From: a virus
Length of the DNA stretch: 20,345 bases
Direction: 5' to 3' (one strand)
IMG/VR virus record: IMGVR_UViG_3300010885_025146
Coordinates: 1-20,345 of that record
This document shows positions 13,360 through 20,281 of this stretch, piece after piece (positions within the stretch are counted from its first letter, which is position 1; every line of letters starts with the position of its first letter). Below the pieces are notes generated by a model. That model worked only from the letters and a program-made list of their open reading frames with translations. It searched no databases and was not told where the DNA came from. The position numbers and the translations under genes were made by a program.

Positions 13360-13375
13360 TCTTTACTTAGTCTTT

Positions 13376-13406
13376 AGGAGGGTAGAAATATCCTCCTTTT
13401 AAGGAG
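13376..13406 (+). promoter_or_regulatory. Hairpin and alternative SD-pairing element before DNA polymerase
   Basis: AGGAGG (13376-13381) pairs perfectly with CCTCCT (13392-13397), which is followed by TTT, a weak terminator or attenuator. The same pyrimidine stretch (CTCC, 13393-13396) can instead pair with the polymerase ribosome binding site AAGGAG (13401-13406). The first pairing would leave that site free and the second would cover it. The pairings are visible; the switch role is inferred. Confidence 0.5.
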
Positions 13407-13410
13407 TTTT

Positions 13411-15984
13411 ATGTTAAAAAGATCAGAATTTCCTAGAAGTAAGAATGTATTTGTTATAAATGATGTACCAGTAAAACAAGAATTAGAGTCTGGAGATAAG
13501 TTTAGTGCTGTTAGTAACATGAGTTTGTTAACCGCACTAAGAACAGGAAAGATTAATAATATTCAAAAGGAACAAGTTGATAAAGACTATAAAGGTATAA
13601 AAGCTTCTGATATCTATACTTCTTACCTAAGTTACAGAGGGTTTGAAGAAGGTTCATTTGATTTTAAGAAGGAGTTATGTAAAGGTAAGGATAGATTAGA
13701 AGATGAAGAGTATGTTCAACTAGAACATCAAAAAGATGTTTGGGTTATGCGGTGGCTGTGGGATGAATTACAAGCATTACTAGAAGAGATACGAGTAGTA
13801 AAACCTAAAATGATTATTGTTACTGGTAAATGGAGTTTGTTTCTATTAACTGGTTGTACTTCTCTTGTTACGAATCAAGGCAACTACAAAGATAAAAAAC
13901 CTTTAGGAGGGTTAAATAAATTCAGATCAAGTATATTAAAACCACATGAGTGTTTTGGAATAGAGAATACTATCTTAATCCCTATCTATCATACCCTTAA
14001 CGCTATAACTATGCCTGATAAGCAAGTTATAATGCGTCTGGATATAGAAAAATTAGGATGGATGTATCATATAATAATGGAAAAAGGAGTTGAATACTAT
14101 ATAAGACCAGATAAGACTTATATAATAGGAAATGATAAGGTAGTTATACTAGATTATCTAAGAGAGTTACAAACAGTTTTAGATAAAGAACCAACTAAGG
14201 TATCTATAGATATCGAAACAATTTACAATTCAACTATTGATTGTATTGGTTTGGCTTACGAAACTGATAGAGGTATTTGTATACCTTTTGCATCTAAGGA
14301 TATGCCTTCTTTATTTAGTATTCAAGACGAAGCTTTAATACTAGAAGAATTGTTTAAAGTAATGGCTCACCCTAACTGTTTACACGTTGGACAGAATTAT
14401 AGTTATGATTGTCAATACTTCTATAAGCTATGGGGTATAAATGTAAAAGCTACTACAGATACTATGATCTTACATCATGTTCTGTTTAACTATTTACCAA
14501 AAGACCTTGCGTTTCTAGCTAGTCTATACTGTGAAACTTATTCCTACTGGAAAGATGAAATAGAAGCTACTAAGGAAAGTCCTGATATTAGATGGAAGTA
14601 TAACGCTAAAGATGTTATGTATACTTTAGAGATTAGTAATATATTAGAAGATATATTAGCTGGTGAATCTAAAACATTACAAGATTTTTATAAGTTTCAA
14701 CAAGATTCATTAGCTCCTGCTTTAGTAGACATAATGAATAGAGGAGTTAAAGTAGATTTAGAAAAGAAACAACAACTGCTAGACGAACTATCTTCTCTTT
14801 TAGCCCATATAGAAACAACTGTTAATAGTATTCTTGGAATGGAGGTCAATCTAAAAAGTTCTCAGCAGATTAAAAATCTATTTATGAACTTTTTTAATGT
14901 CGAACCAGTTATAGATAGAAAAAGAAAAACAGAAAGCTTTGGAAGCGAAGCAATGTTAGTTTACCTAGACTTGTACCCAATGTTAAAACCTATCATAACT
15001 CTCATATTAGAATACCGTTCTATTGGTATATTTGTTAGAACCTTCTTATCCGCTAAAGTAGACGATGATAACAGAATGAGAACTAGTTATAATGTAGCTG
15101 GTACTAGAACGTATAGACTTGCTAGTAGAAAGAATGCTTTTGGTAATGGTATGAATTTACAAAACGTACCTAGTAAAGGAAAGATTGATCTTACATACTC
15201 TCTTATGAATTTCGATATGGATACTGAAATAGAAGAAGACGTTGATATTACTACTCCTATATACGGCATTAGTAAACTACCTAACTGTAAAGAGTTATTT
15301 ATCTGTGAAGAAGACGAAATGTTCTTTGATATAGACTTAGCAGCAGCAGACGCTCGAATTATGGCTTGGGTATCTGGCTCACCTTTCCTAACTACTTTAT
15401 TTGAAGACCCTGAAGGAGACCCTTACCTACTATTAGCAATAGAATACTATAATGATAATACTATAACTAAAAAAGACTATAGAAGACAGATATTTAAAGC
15501 AGTAGTACATGGGACAAATTATTTAGGCAAAGCTAAGACTTTATCTGCTAAAGCTGGTTTGTTGGTACATGAAATAGATAAAATCCAAAAATTCTACTTT
15601 AGTTTATGTCCTGAAATTCCTAAACTACATGATGATATAGAAAGACAAGTAAGAAGTAGAGGTTATTTAGAGAATGTATGGGGGGCTAGAGGTTGGTTTT
15701 TAGATCATAATGATCCTATGTTAATGAATAAAGCAGTAGCTTGGGTTGGTTCTTCCCCTGTAGGTATATTGATTAACAAAGGTCTTGTATCTATAAGAGA
15801 AAAAGATAAAGACATAAAAGTTCTATTACAAGTTCATGACTCTTTAGCTGGTGTGTTTAAAAGAACTGATACTACAGCTAAAGATAGAATAATACAACAT
15901 TGTAGTATACCCTTACCATTTGAAGTTCCTAGGATTATACCTGTTAGTATTAAAACTAGCTTGACAAGCTATGGTGCTTGTTAG
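13411..15984 (+). CDS. Family A DNA polymerase with UDG-like N-terminal domain
   Basis: This is the phage replicative polymerase. Residues 1-220 align by pattern with a uracil-DNA glycosylase fold (VFVINDVP, DIYTSYLSYR, KPKMIIVTGK, ILIPIYHTLN), but the catalytic GEAPG and HPS motifs are lost. The 3'-5' exonuclease is intact: D267/E269 (SIDIET), N329/D333 (GQNYSYD), Y397/D401 (YNAKD). Polymerase motif A is DIDLAAADARIM (D642, with Asp647 where Glu is usual), motif B runs R692-K696-His700-Y704, and motif C is QVHDS (D810, Ser for Glu). His700 takes the place of E. coli Phe762. No 5'-3' exonuclease domain is present. AAGGAG before the ATG lies in a possible switch hairpin. Next come dUTPase and ThyX. 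Confidence 0.95.
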   Translation: MLKRSEFPRSKNVFVINDVPVKQELESGDKFSAVSNMSLLTALRTGKINNIQKEQVDKDYKGIKASDIYTSYLSYRGFEEGSFDFKKELCKGKDRLEDEEYVQLEHQKDVWVMRWLWDELQALLEEIRVVKPKMIIVTGKWSLFLLTGCTSLVTNQGNYKDKKPLGGLNKFRSSILKPHECFGIENTILIPIYHTLNAITMPDKQVIMRLDIEKLGWMYHIIMEKGVEYYIRPDKTYIIGNDKVVILDYLRELQTVLDKEPTKVSIDIETIYNSTIDCIGLAYETDRGICIPFASKDMPSLFSIQDEALILEELFKVMAHPNCLHVGQNYSYDCQYFYKLWGINVKATTDTMILHHVLFNYLPKDLAFLASLYCETYSYWKDEIEATKESPDIRWKYNAKDVMYTLEISNILEDILAGESKTLQDFYKFQQDSLAPALVDIMNRGVKVDLEKKQQLLDELSSLLAHIETTVNSILGMEVNLKSSQQIKNLFMNFFNVEPVIDRKRKTESFGSEAMLVYLDLYPMLKPIITLILEYRSIGIFVRTFLSAKVDDDNRMRTSYNVAGTRTYRLASRKNAFGNGMNLQNVPSKGKIDLTYSLMNFDMDTEIEEDVDITTPIYGISKLPNCKELFICEEDEMFFDIDLAAADARIMAWVSGSPFLTTLFEDPEGDPYLLLAIEYYNDNTITKKDYRRQIFKAVVHGTNYLGKAKTLSAKAGLLVHEIDKIQKFYFSLCPEIPKLHDDIERQVRSRGYLENVWGARGWFLDHNDPMLMNKAVAWVGSSPVGILINKGLVSIREKDKDIKVLLQVHDSLAGVFKRTDTTAKDRIIQHCSIPLPFEVPRIIPVSIKTSLTSYGAC

Positions 15985-16014
15985 TCCATAACCACAACAA
16001 AAGAGAGAAATAAA

Positions 16015-16497
16015 ATGAAATTTAAAAAAACAAGCCAAGCTAAGATACTAGAAGCACACGGTTTAGACTTTACACCAGTAAGAGCAACAGAAGGTTCAGT
16101 AGGTTATGACCTGAAAGCTTGTATAGAAGATGATTATATTTTTGTAAGACCAAAAGAGATAGTAAGAATATCTACAGGTATACAAGTTGATTTAAGTAGC
16201 CCAGAGTCGACTATGTTTTCTAATACTATCTTAGGTGGTTTTATCTACCCAAGAAGTAGTTTAGGGATTAAAGGACTTACATTAGTCAATACTACTGGGG
16301 TAATTGACGCTGATTACAGAGGAGAGATTTTACTAATAGTTACTAATAATAGTGAAAATGCTATCCATATTGCAAGAGGTGATAGAGTAGCGCAATTAGT
16401 TATAAGAGCTTGTTTTGTAGAAGAGTTTAAAGAAGTTGAGGAGCTGGAAGAGAGTAATAGAGGTGAAGGTGGCTTTGGAAGTACAGGTAAAAAGTGA
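16015..16497 (+). CDS. dut: dUTP diphosphatase (dUTPase)
   Basis: The enzyme hydrolyses dUTP to dUMP and pyrophosphate, keeping uracil out of DNA and supplying dUMP to thymidylate synthase. All five motifs of the trimeric family are present: GSVGYDLKA (I), PRSSLGIKGL (II), GVIDADYRGEI (III), RGDRVAQLV (IV) and the C-terminal NRGEGGFGSTG (V). The length of 160 residues is normal. A small insert (PESTMFSNTILGG) precedes motif II. The gene follows the polymerase by 30 nt and its stop overlaps the next start as TGATG. ThyX, which uses its product, is two genes on. Confidence 0.96.
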   Translation: MKFKKTSQAKILEAHGLDFTPVRATEGSVGYDLKACIEDDYIFVRPKEIVRISTGIQVDLSSPESTMFSNTILGGFIYPRSSLGIKGLTLVNTTGVIDADYRGEILLIVTNNSENAIHIARGDRVAQLVIRACFVEEFKEVEELEESNRGEGGFGSTGKK

Positions 16498-16694
16498 TGA
16501 GTGCGGAAGATCTTTCTACCTATCACCGAACAAGTGTAGAAGCTGCTAAGTATTTAGGCATACACCTATTAGAACTCAACAAGTACATAAACAAAAAACA
16601 AATAGATTTTATAGTAAGAGACCATAACCGTATGTTCTGTTTAAAAGAACTCCAACGATTTAAACAAGAAGTATTACTTAATAAAGAGGATTAA
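16497..16694 (+). CDS. Small helix-turn-helix (excisionase/MerR-like) protein, 65 aa
   Basis: The segment TSVEAAKYLGIHLLELNKYINKKQIDFIV matches the pattern of small winged HTH proteins of the excisionase/MerR type, in which a first helix with EAAKYLG is followed by a recognition helix and then a wing ending in FCLKELQRF. It is therefore probably a DNA-binding protein, perhaps a regulator of the operon or an Xis-type factor. I chose the ATG at 16497, which overlaps the dut stop as TGATG; a GTG one codon earlier is possible. No integrase is present in the window, so an Xis role is not implied. Confidence 0.7.
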   Translation: MSAEDLSTYHRTSVEAAKYLGIHLLELNKYINKKQIDFIVRDHNRMFCLKELQRFKQEVLLNKED

Positions 16695-16695
16695 A

Positions 16696-17415
16696 ATGAG
16701 CAAAACACAAGATAATACAATACACTGCCTAGATCATGGTTTTGTTAAACTCCATAATATAGCTTCTATGATACCAAGAAGAGAACAGGAGTTTGACGTT
16801 TCAGACATAGACCCTGCTAAAGTAGCTAGAATTAGTTTAGACAATCTACTAGAAGATAGAAAGAAAAGTTTAGATATGGAGTTAGTAGAATATCTGCTAA
16901 AACACGAACATTCATCACCTATAGAGTTTACAATGGTTTGGTTAGAGTTTAAACTACCAATATTCGTTGCTAGACAGTTCATGCGGCATAGAACCTTTGC
17001 TTATAATGAAGTTAGTGGTCGTTATGTTACTTTACCAGAAGAATTTTATATTCCTGCTGTAGTAGGAGGTAAATCTAAAAGTGTTAAACAAGGACAAGAA
17101 AATAATTTAGAGTTTGACAAGCAAGTTGATTTTCAAAAAGCTTTATTTGACCAATGTACTAATAGTTATAGCTTGTATAAATCCGCTTTAGAAGATGGCG
17201 TAGCTCCAGAACATTCTCGCTTGTTCTTGCATCTTAATCATTACACTCATTACGTTTGTAAAGTTGATTTACACAACTTGATGCACTTTTTACAGTTAAG
17301 AATGGATGCACATGCACAAATAGAAGCTAGAATCTACGCTAATGCAGTTTATACCTTGCTTTGTGATCAAATACCTGATACAATGGAGTTGTTTGATAAG
17401 TATAAATTAAAGTAA
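16696..17415 (+). CDS. thyX: FAD-dependent thymidylate synthase ThyX
   Basis: This enzyme makes dTMP from dUMP using methylene-tetrahydrofolate and reduced FAD. The signature RHRTFAYNEVSGRY (residues 97-110) fits RHRxxSxNxxSxRY except for Ala at the first Ser position (A102). The rest shows the expected EHSSPIEFTM, FARQFMRHR-type core (VARQFMRHR) and a C-terminal HLNHYTHYVCKVDLHNLMHFLQLRMDAHAQIEAR segment with the HAQ-type end. GAGG precedes the ATG. It ends just before a terminator at 17452. With dUTPase nearby, it gives the phage a folate-sparing thymidine supply. Confidence 0.95.
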   Translation: MSKTQDNTIHCLDHGFVKLHNIASMIPRREQEFDVSDIDPAKVARISLDNLLEDRKKSLDMELVEYLLKHEHSSPIEFTMVWLEFKLPIFVARQFMRHRTFAYNEVSGRYVTLPEEFYIPAVVGGKSKSVKQGQENNLEFDKQVDFQKALFDQCTNSYSLYKSALEDGVAPEHSRLFLHLNHYTHYVCKVDLHNLMHFLQLRMDAHAQIEARIYANAVYTLLCDQIPDTMELFDKYKLK

Positions 17416-17451
17416 AGTCTTGGTAGTAGACGCTCCTAAACTACCACATTC

Positions 17452-17479
17452 AGTAGGGTGTAAAAGCCCTACTCTTTTT
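17452..17479 (+). terminator. Intrinsic terminator after thyX
   Basis: AGTAGGG (17452-17458) pairs with CCCTACT (17467-17473) over an 8-nt loop, followed by CTTTTT. It lies 36 nt after the thyX stop. It divides the rightward operon into two transcriptional parts, or gives partial termination, since no clear new promoter is seen after it. Confidence 0.85.
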
Positions 17480-17500
17480 AACAAATTTACAGAAGGGATT

Positions 17501-17725
17501 ATGCTCTCAGAGAAAAGAAAACTTAACAAGAATAATACTAGTGGTGCGAAGGGTTTAACTTTCTTACCATTATGGAAGAAGTGGAATTGTAGAATAGCCT
17601 ACAAAAAGAATATCTATAGAGCTTATTTTGACGAAGGTGATAAGAATAAGGCTATAGAGTGGTTAACTAATACTAGGAAAGAACTCAATGAAAGAGATAA
17701 AGCAAACTACAAAAGTATGTCCTAA
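17501..17725 (+). CDS. AP2-domain-like small protein, 74 aa
   Basis: The stretch NNTSGAKGLTFLPLWKKW followed by NCRIAYKKNIYRAYFDEGDKNKAIEWL matches the AP2 DNA-binding fold (SGxKG, a W-x-x-W-x-x-R-I strand, a third strand, and an amphipathic helix). In phages this domain usually accompanies HNH homing nucleases; here no HNH motif is present, so it is a lone AP2 unit or a nuclease remnant. I start at the ATG at 17501 with AGAAGGGATT upstream, because the in-frame upstream TTG (17420) would translate through the thyX terminator. It overlaps the next gene by 38 nt. Confidence 0.65.
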   Translation: MLSEKRKLNKNNTSGAKGLTFLPLWKKWNCRIAYKKNIYRAYFDEGDKNKAIEWLTNTRKELNERDKANYKSMS

Positions 17726-17870
17726 TTGTGGTAATGAAGATTTACTTTTATTTAGTACGTTAGATTTAAAGACTTGTTCTGATTGTGATACTGATATTAG
17801 TTGGTTTAAGGAAGAAGGACAAACAGATTTATTTAGTTTTGGAAAAGTAAATCATACTAATAGAGAGTAA
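17688..17870 (+). CDS. Small zinc-ribbon protein, 60 aa
   Basis: C11/C14 (VCPNCGNE) and C30/C33 (KTCSDCDT) form two knuckles of a zinc ribbon, with a hydrophobic hairpin between them (DLLLFSTLDL) and a conserved-looking end, ISWFKEEGQTDLFSF. I recall a small phage family with this LFSTLDLKxCxDC...WxxEEGQ pattern but know no function. GGAAAG lies shortly before the ATG, within the AP2 gene that it overlaps in another frame. Nucleic acid or protein binding is likely. Confidence 0.75.
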   Translation: MKEIKQTTKVCPNCGNEDLLLFSTLDLKTCSDCDTDISWFKEEGQTDLFSFGKVNHTNRE

Positions 17871-17873
17871 TAG

Positions 17874-18086
17874 ATGAAAAAAGTTAAAGTAGAAGCAGAC
17901 CATAGAAATATTACAATACATGAAGCAGTTGCTTGGACAGATAAAAACTGCACTTTAGATGATGTTAGAAAGCGTTTAAGAAGTAGATCAGTAGCTTTTA
18001 TACTTCTTAAACATCTAAGAGAGAGTGTTATCTACATTAACACACTAGAAAACGAATTGACAGAACTAAGAAAAGGTAAAATATGA
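17874..18086 (+). CDS. Hypothetical protein, 70 aa
   Basis: Not recognised. It is a helical, basic protein: DDVRKRLRSRSVAFILLKHLRESVIYINTLENELTELRKGK covers most of its length and could be a helical hairpin or coiled coil. The gene starts 3 nt after the zinc-ribbon gene and overlaps the ligase start as ATGA, so it is translationally coupled to ligase. Confidence 0.75.
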   Translation: MKKVKVEADHRNITIHEAVAWTDKNCTLDDVRKRLRSRSVAFILLKHLRESVIYINTLENELTELRKGKI

Positions 18087-18967
18087 AAAACATGCAAAAA
18101 GTTCTACACTATCACATTGAAGAGGCTAAAAAGAAACCAAAAATACTAGGTGATTATATAGTTTCTGAAAAACTAGATGGTTGGTTTACTACGATAAGTT
18201 TTAATACTAAAGTAGGTTGGTTATTTCCTAAATCATCTAGCGATAGAATAATACCTTCAATGACTCATGCTAAAGAGTATTTTGAACGGTTACCAGTACC
18301 TAATAGAAATATTAACCTAATTGCAGAAGCATATATACCAGATATGGACTTCTACACTATGAATGGTATATTTAACAGAAGTAAAGGTGAATGTCAAGGA
18401 AGGGATGTAGAGTTCTATATTCACGACATTCTTCATACTTCAGCAGTTAGCAACGATCTTCTAACAGATAGACGTACTGCTTTAGAAAGAATGAAATCTA
18501 TTAGAGAGCTTTGTTTAGAGCATAATAAGAAGATTAAAGAAGTTAAACCATTAGTCATTACAAATAACAGTAAAGAATGGTTCAGACATTTTGATGATAT
18601 TACTTATTCTGGTGGTGAGGGTATAATACTTAAACAAGCTGATAGCTTCTACCACCAAGGCAAACGTAACTCTAGTCTTATGAAAATGAAATTAGAAGAT
18701 ACTTTTGATCTTTTATGTGTTAACATGTATAAAACTATAGGAGAGAAAGGTAATGAGAATTTAAATCTACTGTTAAAAGATAAAACTGGAAGAGAACAAC
18801 CAGTAAGAATAGGTAAACATGAAGATATAGAACATTTTACTAATGTTGAAAGTCCTATTGGTAAAGTAGTTGAGATTAAAGTTATGAAAAGAAATGAAGA
18901 TGGTAGTTACAGAGAACCTAGATTTGTAGCTATTCGCGAAGATAAAACTATTAATGAGATTGACTAA
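18083..18967 (+). CDS. ATP-dependent DNA ligase
   Basis: The enzyme seals nicks using ATP. Motif I SEKLDGWF gives nucleophile Lys30, motif III contains E82 (LIAEAYIP), motif IIIa is FYIHDIL (111-117), motif IV GGEGIILK (177-184) and motif V MKMKLEDTFDL (Lys201/Lys203). Residues 1-205 are the nucleotidyl-transferase domain and 210-294 an OB fold (LLKDKTGREQPVRIGKHEDI). At 294 residues it is a minimal phage ligase. The stop overlaps the 29-aa membrane peptide as TAATG. It acts with the polymerase on lagging-strand or repair nicks. Confidence 0.94.
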   Translation: MKNMQKVLHYHIEEAKKKPKILGDYIVSEKLDGWFTTISFNTKVGWLFPKSSSDRIIPSMTHAKEYFERLPVPNRNINLIAEAYIPDMDFYTMNGIFNRSKGECQGRDVEFYIHDILHTSAVSNDLLTDRRTALERMKSIRELCLEHNKKIKEVKPLVITNNSKEWFRHFDDITYSGGEGIILKQADSFYHQGKRNSSLMKMKLEDTFDLLCVNMYKTIGEKGNENLNLLLKDKTGREQPVRIGKHEDIEHFTNVESPIGKVVEIKVMKRNEDGSYREPRFVAIREDKTINEID

Positions 18968-19056
18968 TGATAACATATATAAGTAATAATATTATAACGC
19001 TTCTAGCTTTTATTAGTTGTCTGACTTACCTATATTTTTGGTGGAAGAAGCTATGA
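18967..19056 (+). CDS. 29-residue single-pass membrane peptide
   Basis: The ATG shares a base with the ligase stop (TAATG), and the 29-codon frame ends in a TGA that overlaps the next ATG (ATGA). The product has a polar start (MITYISNN), a 16-residue hydrophobic stretch (IITLLAFISCLTYLYF) and a WWKK end, so it is a typical small inner-membrane protein with a cytoplasm-side positive tail. No family is known to me. The evidence is the double overlap and the clean membrane pattern. It could regulate a host membrane protein or be a holin-like remnant; neither is shown. Confidence 0.6.
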   Translation: MITYISNNIITLLAFISCLTYLYFWWKKL

Positions 19057-19082
19057 AATATATGGGAAGTAAGAACAGATAA
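19053..19082 (+). pseudogene. Possible remnant of a DNA adenine methylase start
   Basis: An ATG overlapping the previous stop as ATGA opens MKYMGSKNR and then meets TAA. MKYMGSK(N/R)R is the characteristic N-terminus of D12-type (Dam-like) DNA adenine methyltransferases, which begin with the AdoMet-binding M(K/R)YxGSK segment. The following bases give no continuation in any frame: the same frame gives only a short tail with stops, and 19083-19150 has no further gene. This could be the fossil start of a deleted methylase gene, or chance identity over nine residues. Confidence 0.4.
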
Positions 19083-19150
19083 GATACTGGAAGTAAAAGA
19101 GCAGTAGAAAAACTATTTATATTGTAATATTAACATAAAGAGGACAAATA

Positions 19151-19762
19151 ATGAGAATACTTATACTAGATACAGAAACAACAGGCATAGCTTCTACAGA
19201 TGAAGTACTAGAGCTTGCCTACATCACTATTGACAATAACTTTATTACACAACAAACTTTTGTAGCAAAGTACCGTCCTAGTGTTCCGATTAACCCACAT
19301 GCTCAAGCAGTACATGGAATAGAGTTTAAAGACTTATTATCCTACCCTTTATCGAGAACTATTGACTTAGGACAAGAAAAGATAGATTTTATAATAGGTC
19401 ATAATATCAGTTTTGATAAACGTATGTTAATACAATCAAATAAAGGTTTAGAATCTATCTTAGAAGAAGCTAAGTATATTGATACTATGGCTTTAGCTAA
19501 GCTTATTACTAAAAGTACAGGTGTTAAGTTTCTAAATAATAAACTTGATACTTTAGTGGAACACTACTATCCAACCGCTTCTAGTGGTCTGATAGAACTA
19601 CAAAATAACTCTAAATACCATGATGCTTTGACTGACTGTAGAAAAGTTAATATAGTATTAAATGCTGTGAGGAATGTATTTCCTGCTCTTACTACTGTAG
19701 AATCTATGTATGAGTTCTTAGAAAGTGTAGCTCCTAAAAATAAAACTAAGAAAGAAGGTTAA
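19151..19762 (+). CDS. DnaQ-like DEDDh 3'-5' exonuclease
   Basis: A proofreading-type exonuclease is predicted. Exo I is ILDTETTG (Asp7, Glu9), Exo II is IIGHNISFDKRML (Asp in SFDKR), and Exo III is the HDALTDC segment, which supplies the His and Asp of the DEDDh type. The AVHGIE element between Exo I and II is typical of PolC/epsilon-like exonucleases. At 203 residues it is a stand-alone domain. The polymerase already carries its own exonuclease, so this may trim other 3' ends, degrade host DNA, or act in recombination. GAGGA is 8 nt before the ATG. Confidence 0.92.
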   Translation: MRILILDTETTGIASTDEVLELAYITIDNNFITQQTFVAKYRPSVPINPHAQAVHGIEFKDLLSYPLSRTIDLGQEKIDFIIGHNISFDKRMLIQSNKGLESILEEAKYIDTMALAKLITKSTGVKFLNNKLDTLVEHYYPTASSGLIELQNNSKYHDALTDCRKVNIVLNAVRNVFPALTTVESMYEFLESVAPKNKTKKEG

Positions 19763-19764
19763 AA

Positions 19765-20088
19765 ATGGCTAAGATAGAAGAAGCATTATTAGAAAGAAAG
19801 AATATGTATGGCGATTTTGAAGACCATGCTAGGATAAGTCAAGAACTTAAACACCTATTTGAAATTCAACTAGAAGAGAAAGGTAAAAAACTGCCACCTT
19901 ACCAGAAAGAAGCAGTAGACATGGTTTTTCACAAACTAGCTAGGGTAGTTAATGGTGATAATTACTACATAGACAGTTGGCGTGATATAGTAGGTTATAT
20001 GCAACGTGTTGTGGAGATACTAGAAAGAACTGAAGGTAGTACAGATTGTACTGTTACTAAGTTCACTGTTTCAGGAGTTAAAGTATAA
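19765..20088 (+). CDS. DUF6378-like phage protein, 107 aa
   Basis: The pattern ERKNMYGDFEDHARISQELK, then YQKEAVDMVFHKLARVVNGDN, then DSWRDIVGYMQRVVEIL is that of the phage DUF6378 family (RxxxYGxF, K-x-AR-xxNG, DSWxDIxGY), identified from memory and not by a search. It is an all-helical small domain. The family is often found among phage nucleotide-metabolism and replication genes, which fits the neighbouring ligase, exonuclease and ThyX/dUTPase, but the reaction is unknown. AAGG precedes the ATG. Its stop overlaps the next gene as TAATG. Confidence 0.8.
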   Translation: MAKIEEALLERKNMYGDFEDHARISQELKHLFEIQLEEKGKKLPPYQKEAVDMVFHKLARVVNGDNYYIDSWRDIVGYMQRVVEILERTEGSTDCTVTKFTVSGVKV

Positions 20089-20279
20089 TGGAATGGTTAG
20101 CAATAAGTGCAATAGTATTAGCAATACTCATGTGTGTTTGTTTAGTCTGTACTGCTTATTATTGTTATAGTAATTTAGAAGATTTTACTTTGTTCTTTAG
20201 TATGATGGGTTGTTACTTTGGTCTTGTAGCTTGTGTATTTATTATAATTGAAGTAGTTAAAGTTAGTTTTATGGTTTAA
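20088..20279 (+). CDS. Small membrane protein with two transmembrane segments, 63 aa
   Basis: Two hydrophobic stretches are seen, roughly residues 3-27 (LAISAIVLAILMCVCLVCTA) and 34-59 (FFSMMGCYFGLVACVFIIIE), joined by a short acidic loop (YSNLED). It is rich in Cys and Tyr. A small two-pass membrane protein could be a holin-type or host-membrane-targeting protein, but no endolysin gene adjoins, so I leave the role open. The start overlaps the previous stop (TAATG), with AGGAG upstream. It ends the rightward cluster, 2 nt before the right inverted-repeat arm. Confidence 0.75.
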   Translation: MEWLAISAIVLAILMCVCLVCTAYYCYSNLEDFTLFFSMMGCYFGLVACVFIIIEVVKVSFMV

Positions 20280-20281
20280 CC

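Noticed and set aside
15087-15269. Leftward frame inside the polymerase gene
   Set aside because: It is antisense to conserved polymerase sequence and has no ribosome binding site.
15961-15989. Perfect TTGACA near the polymerase end
   Set aside because: No matching -10 lies at 16-18 nt, and the hexamer is within the coding end of the polymerase.
16314-16526. Leftward frame over dut
   Set aside because: It is the antisense shadow of the C-terminal half of dUTPase.
17420-17500. TTG-started extension of the AP2-like gene
   Set aside because: It would translate through the strong thyX terminator and lacks a ribosome binding site, while the ATG at 17501 has a good one.
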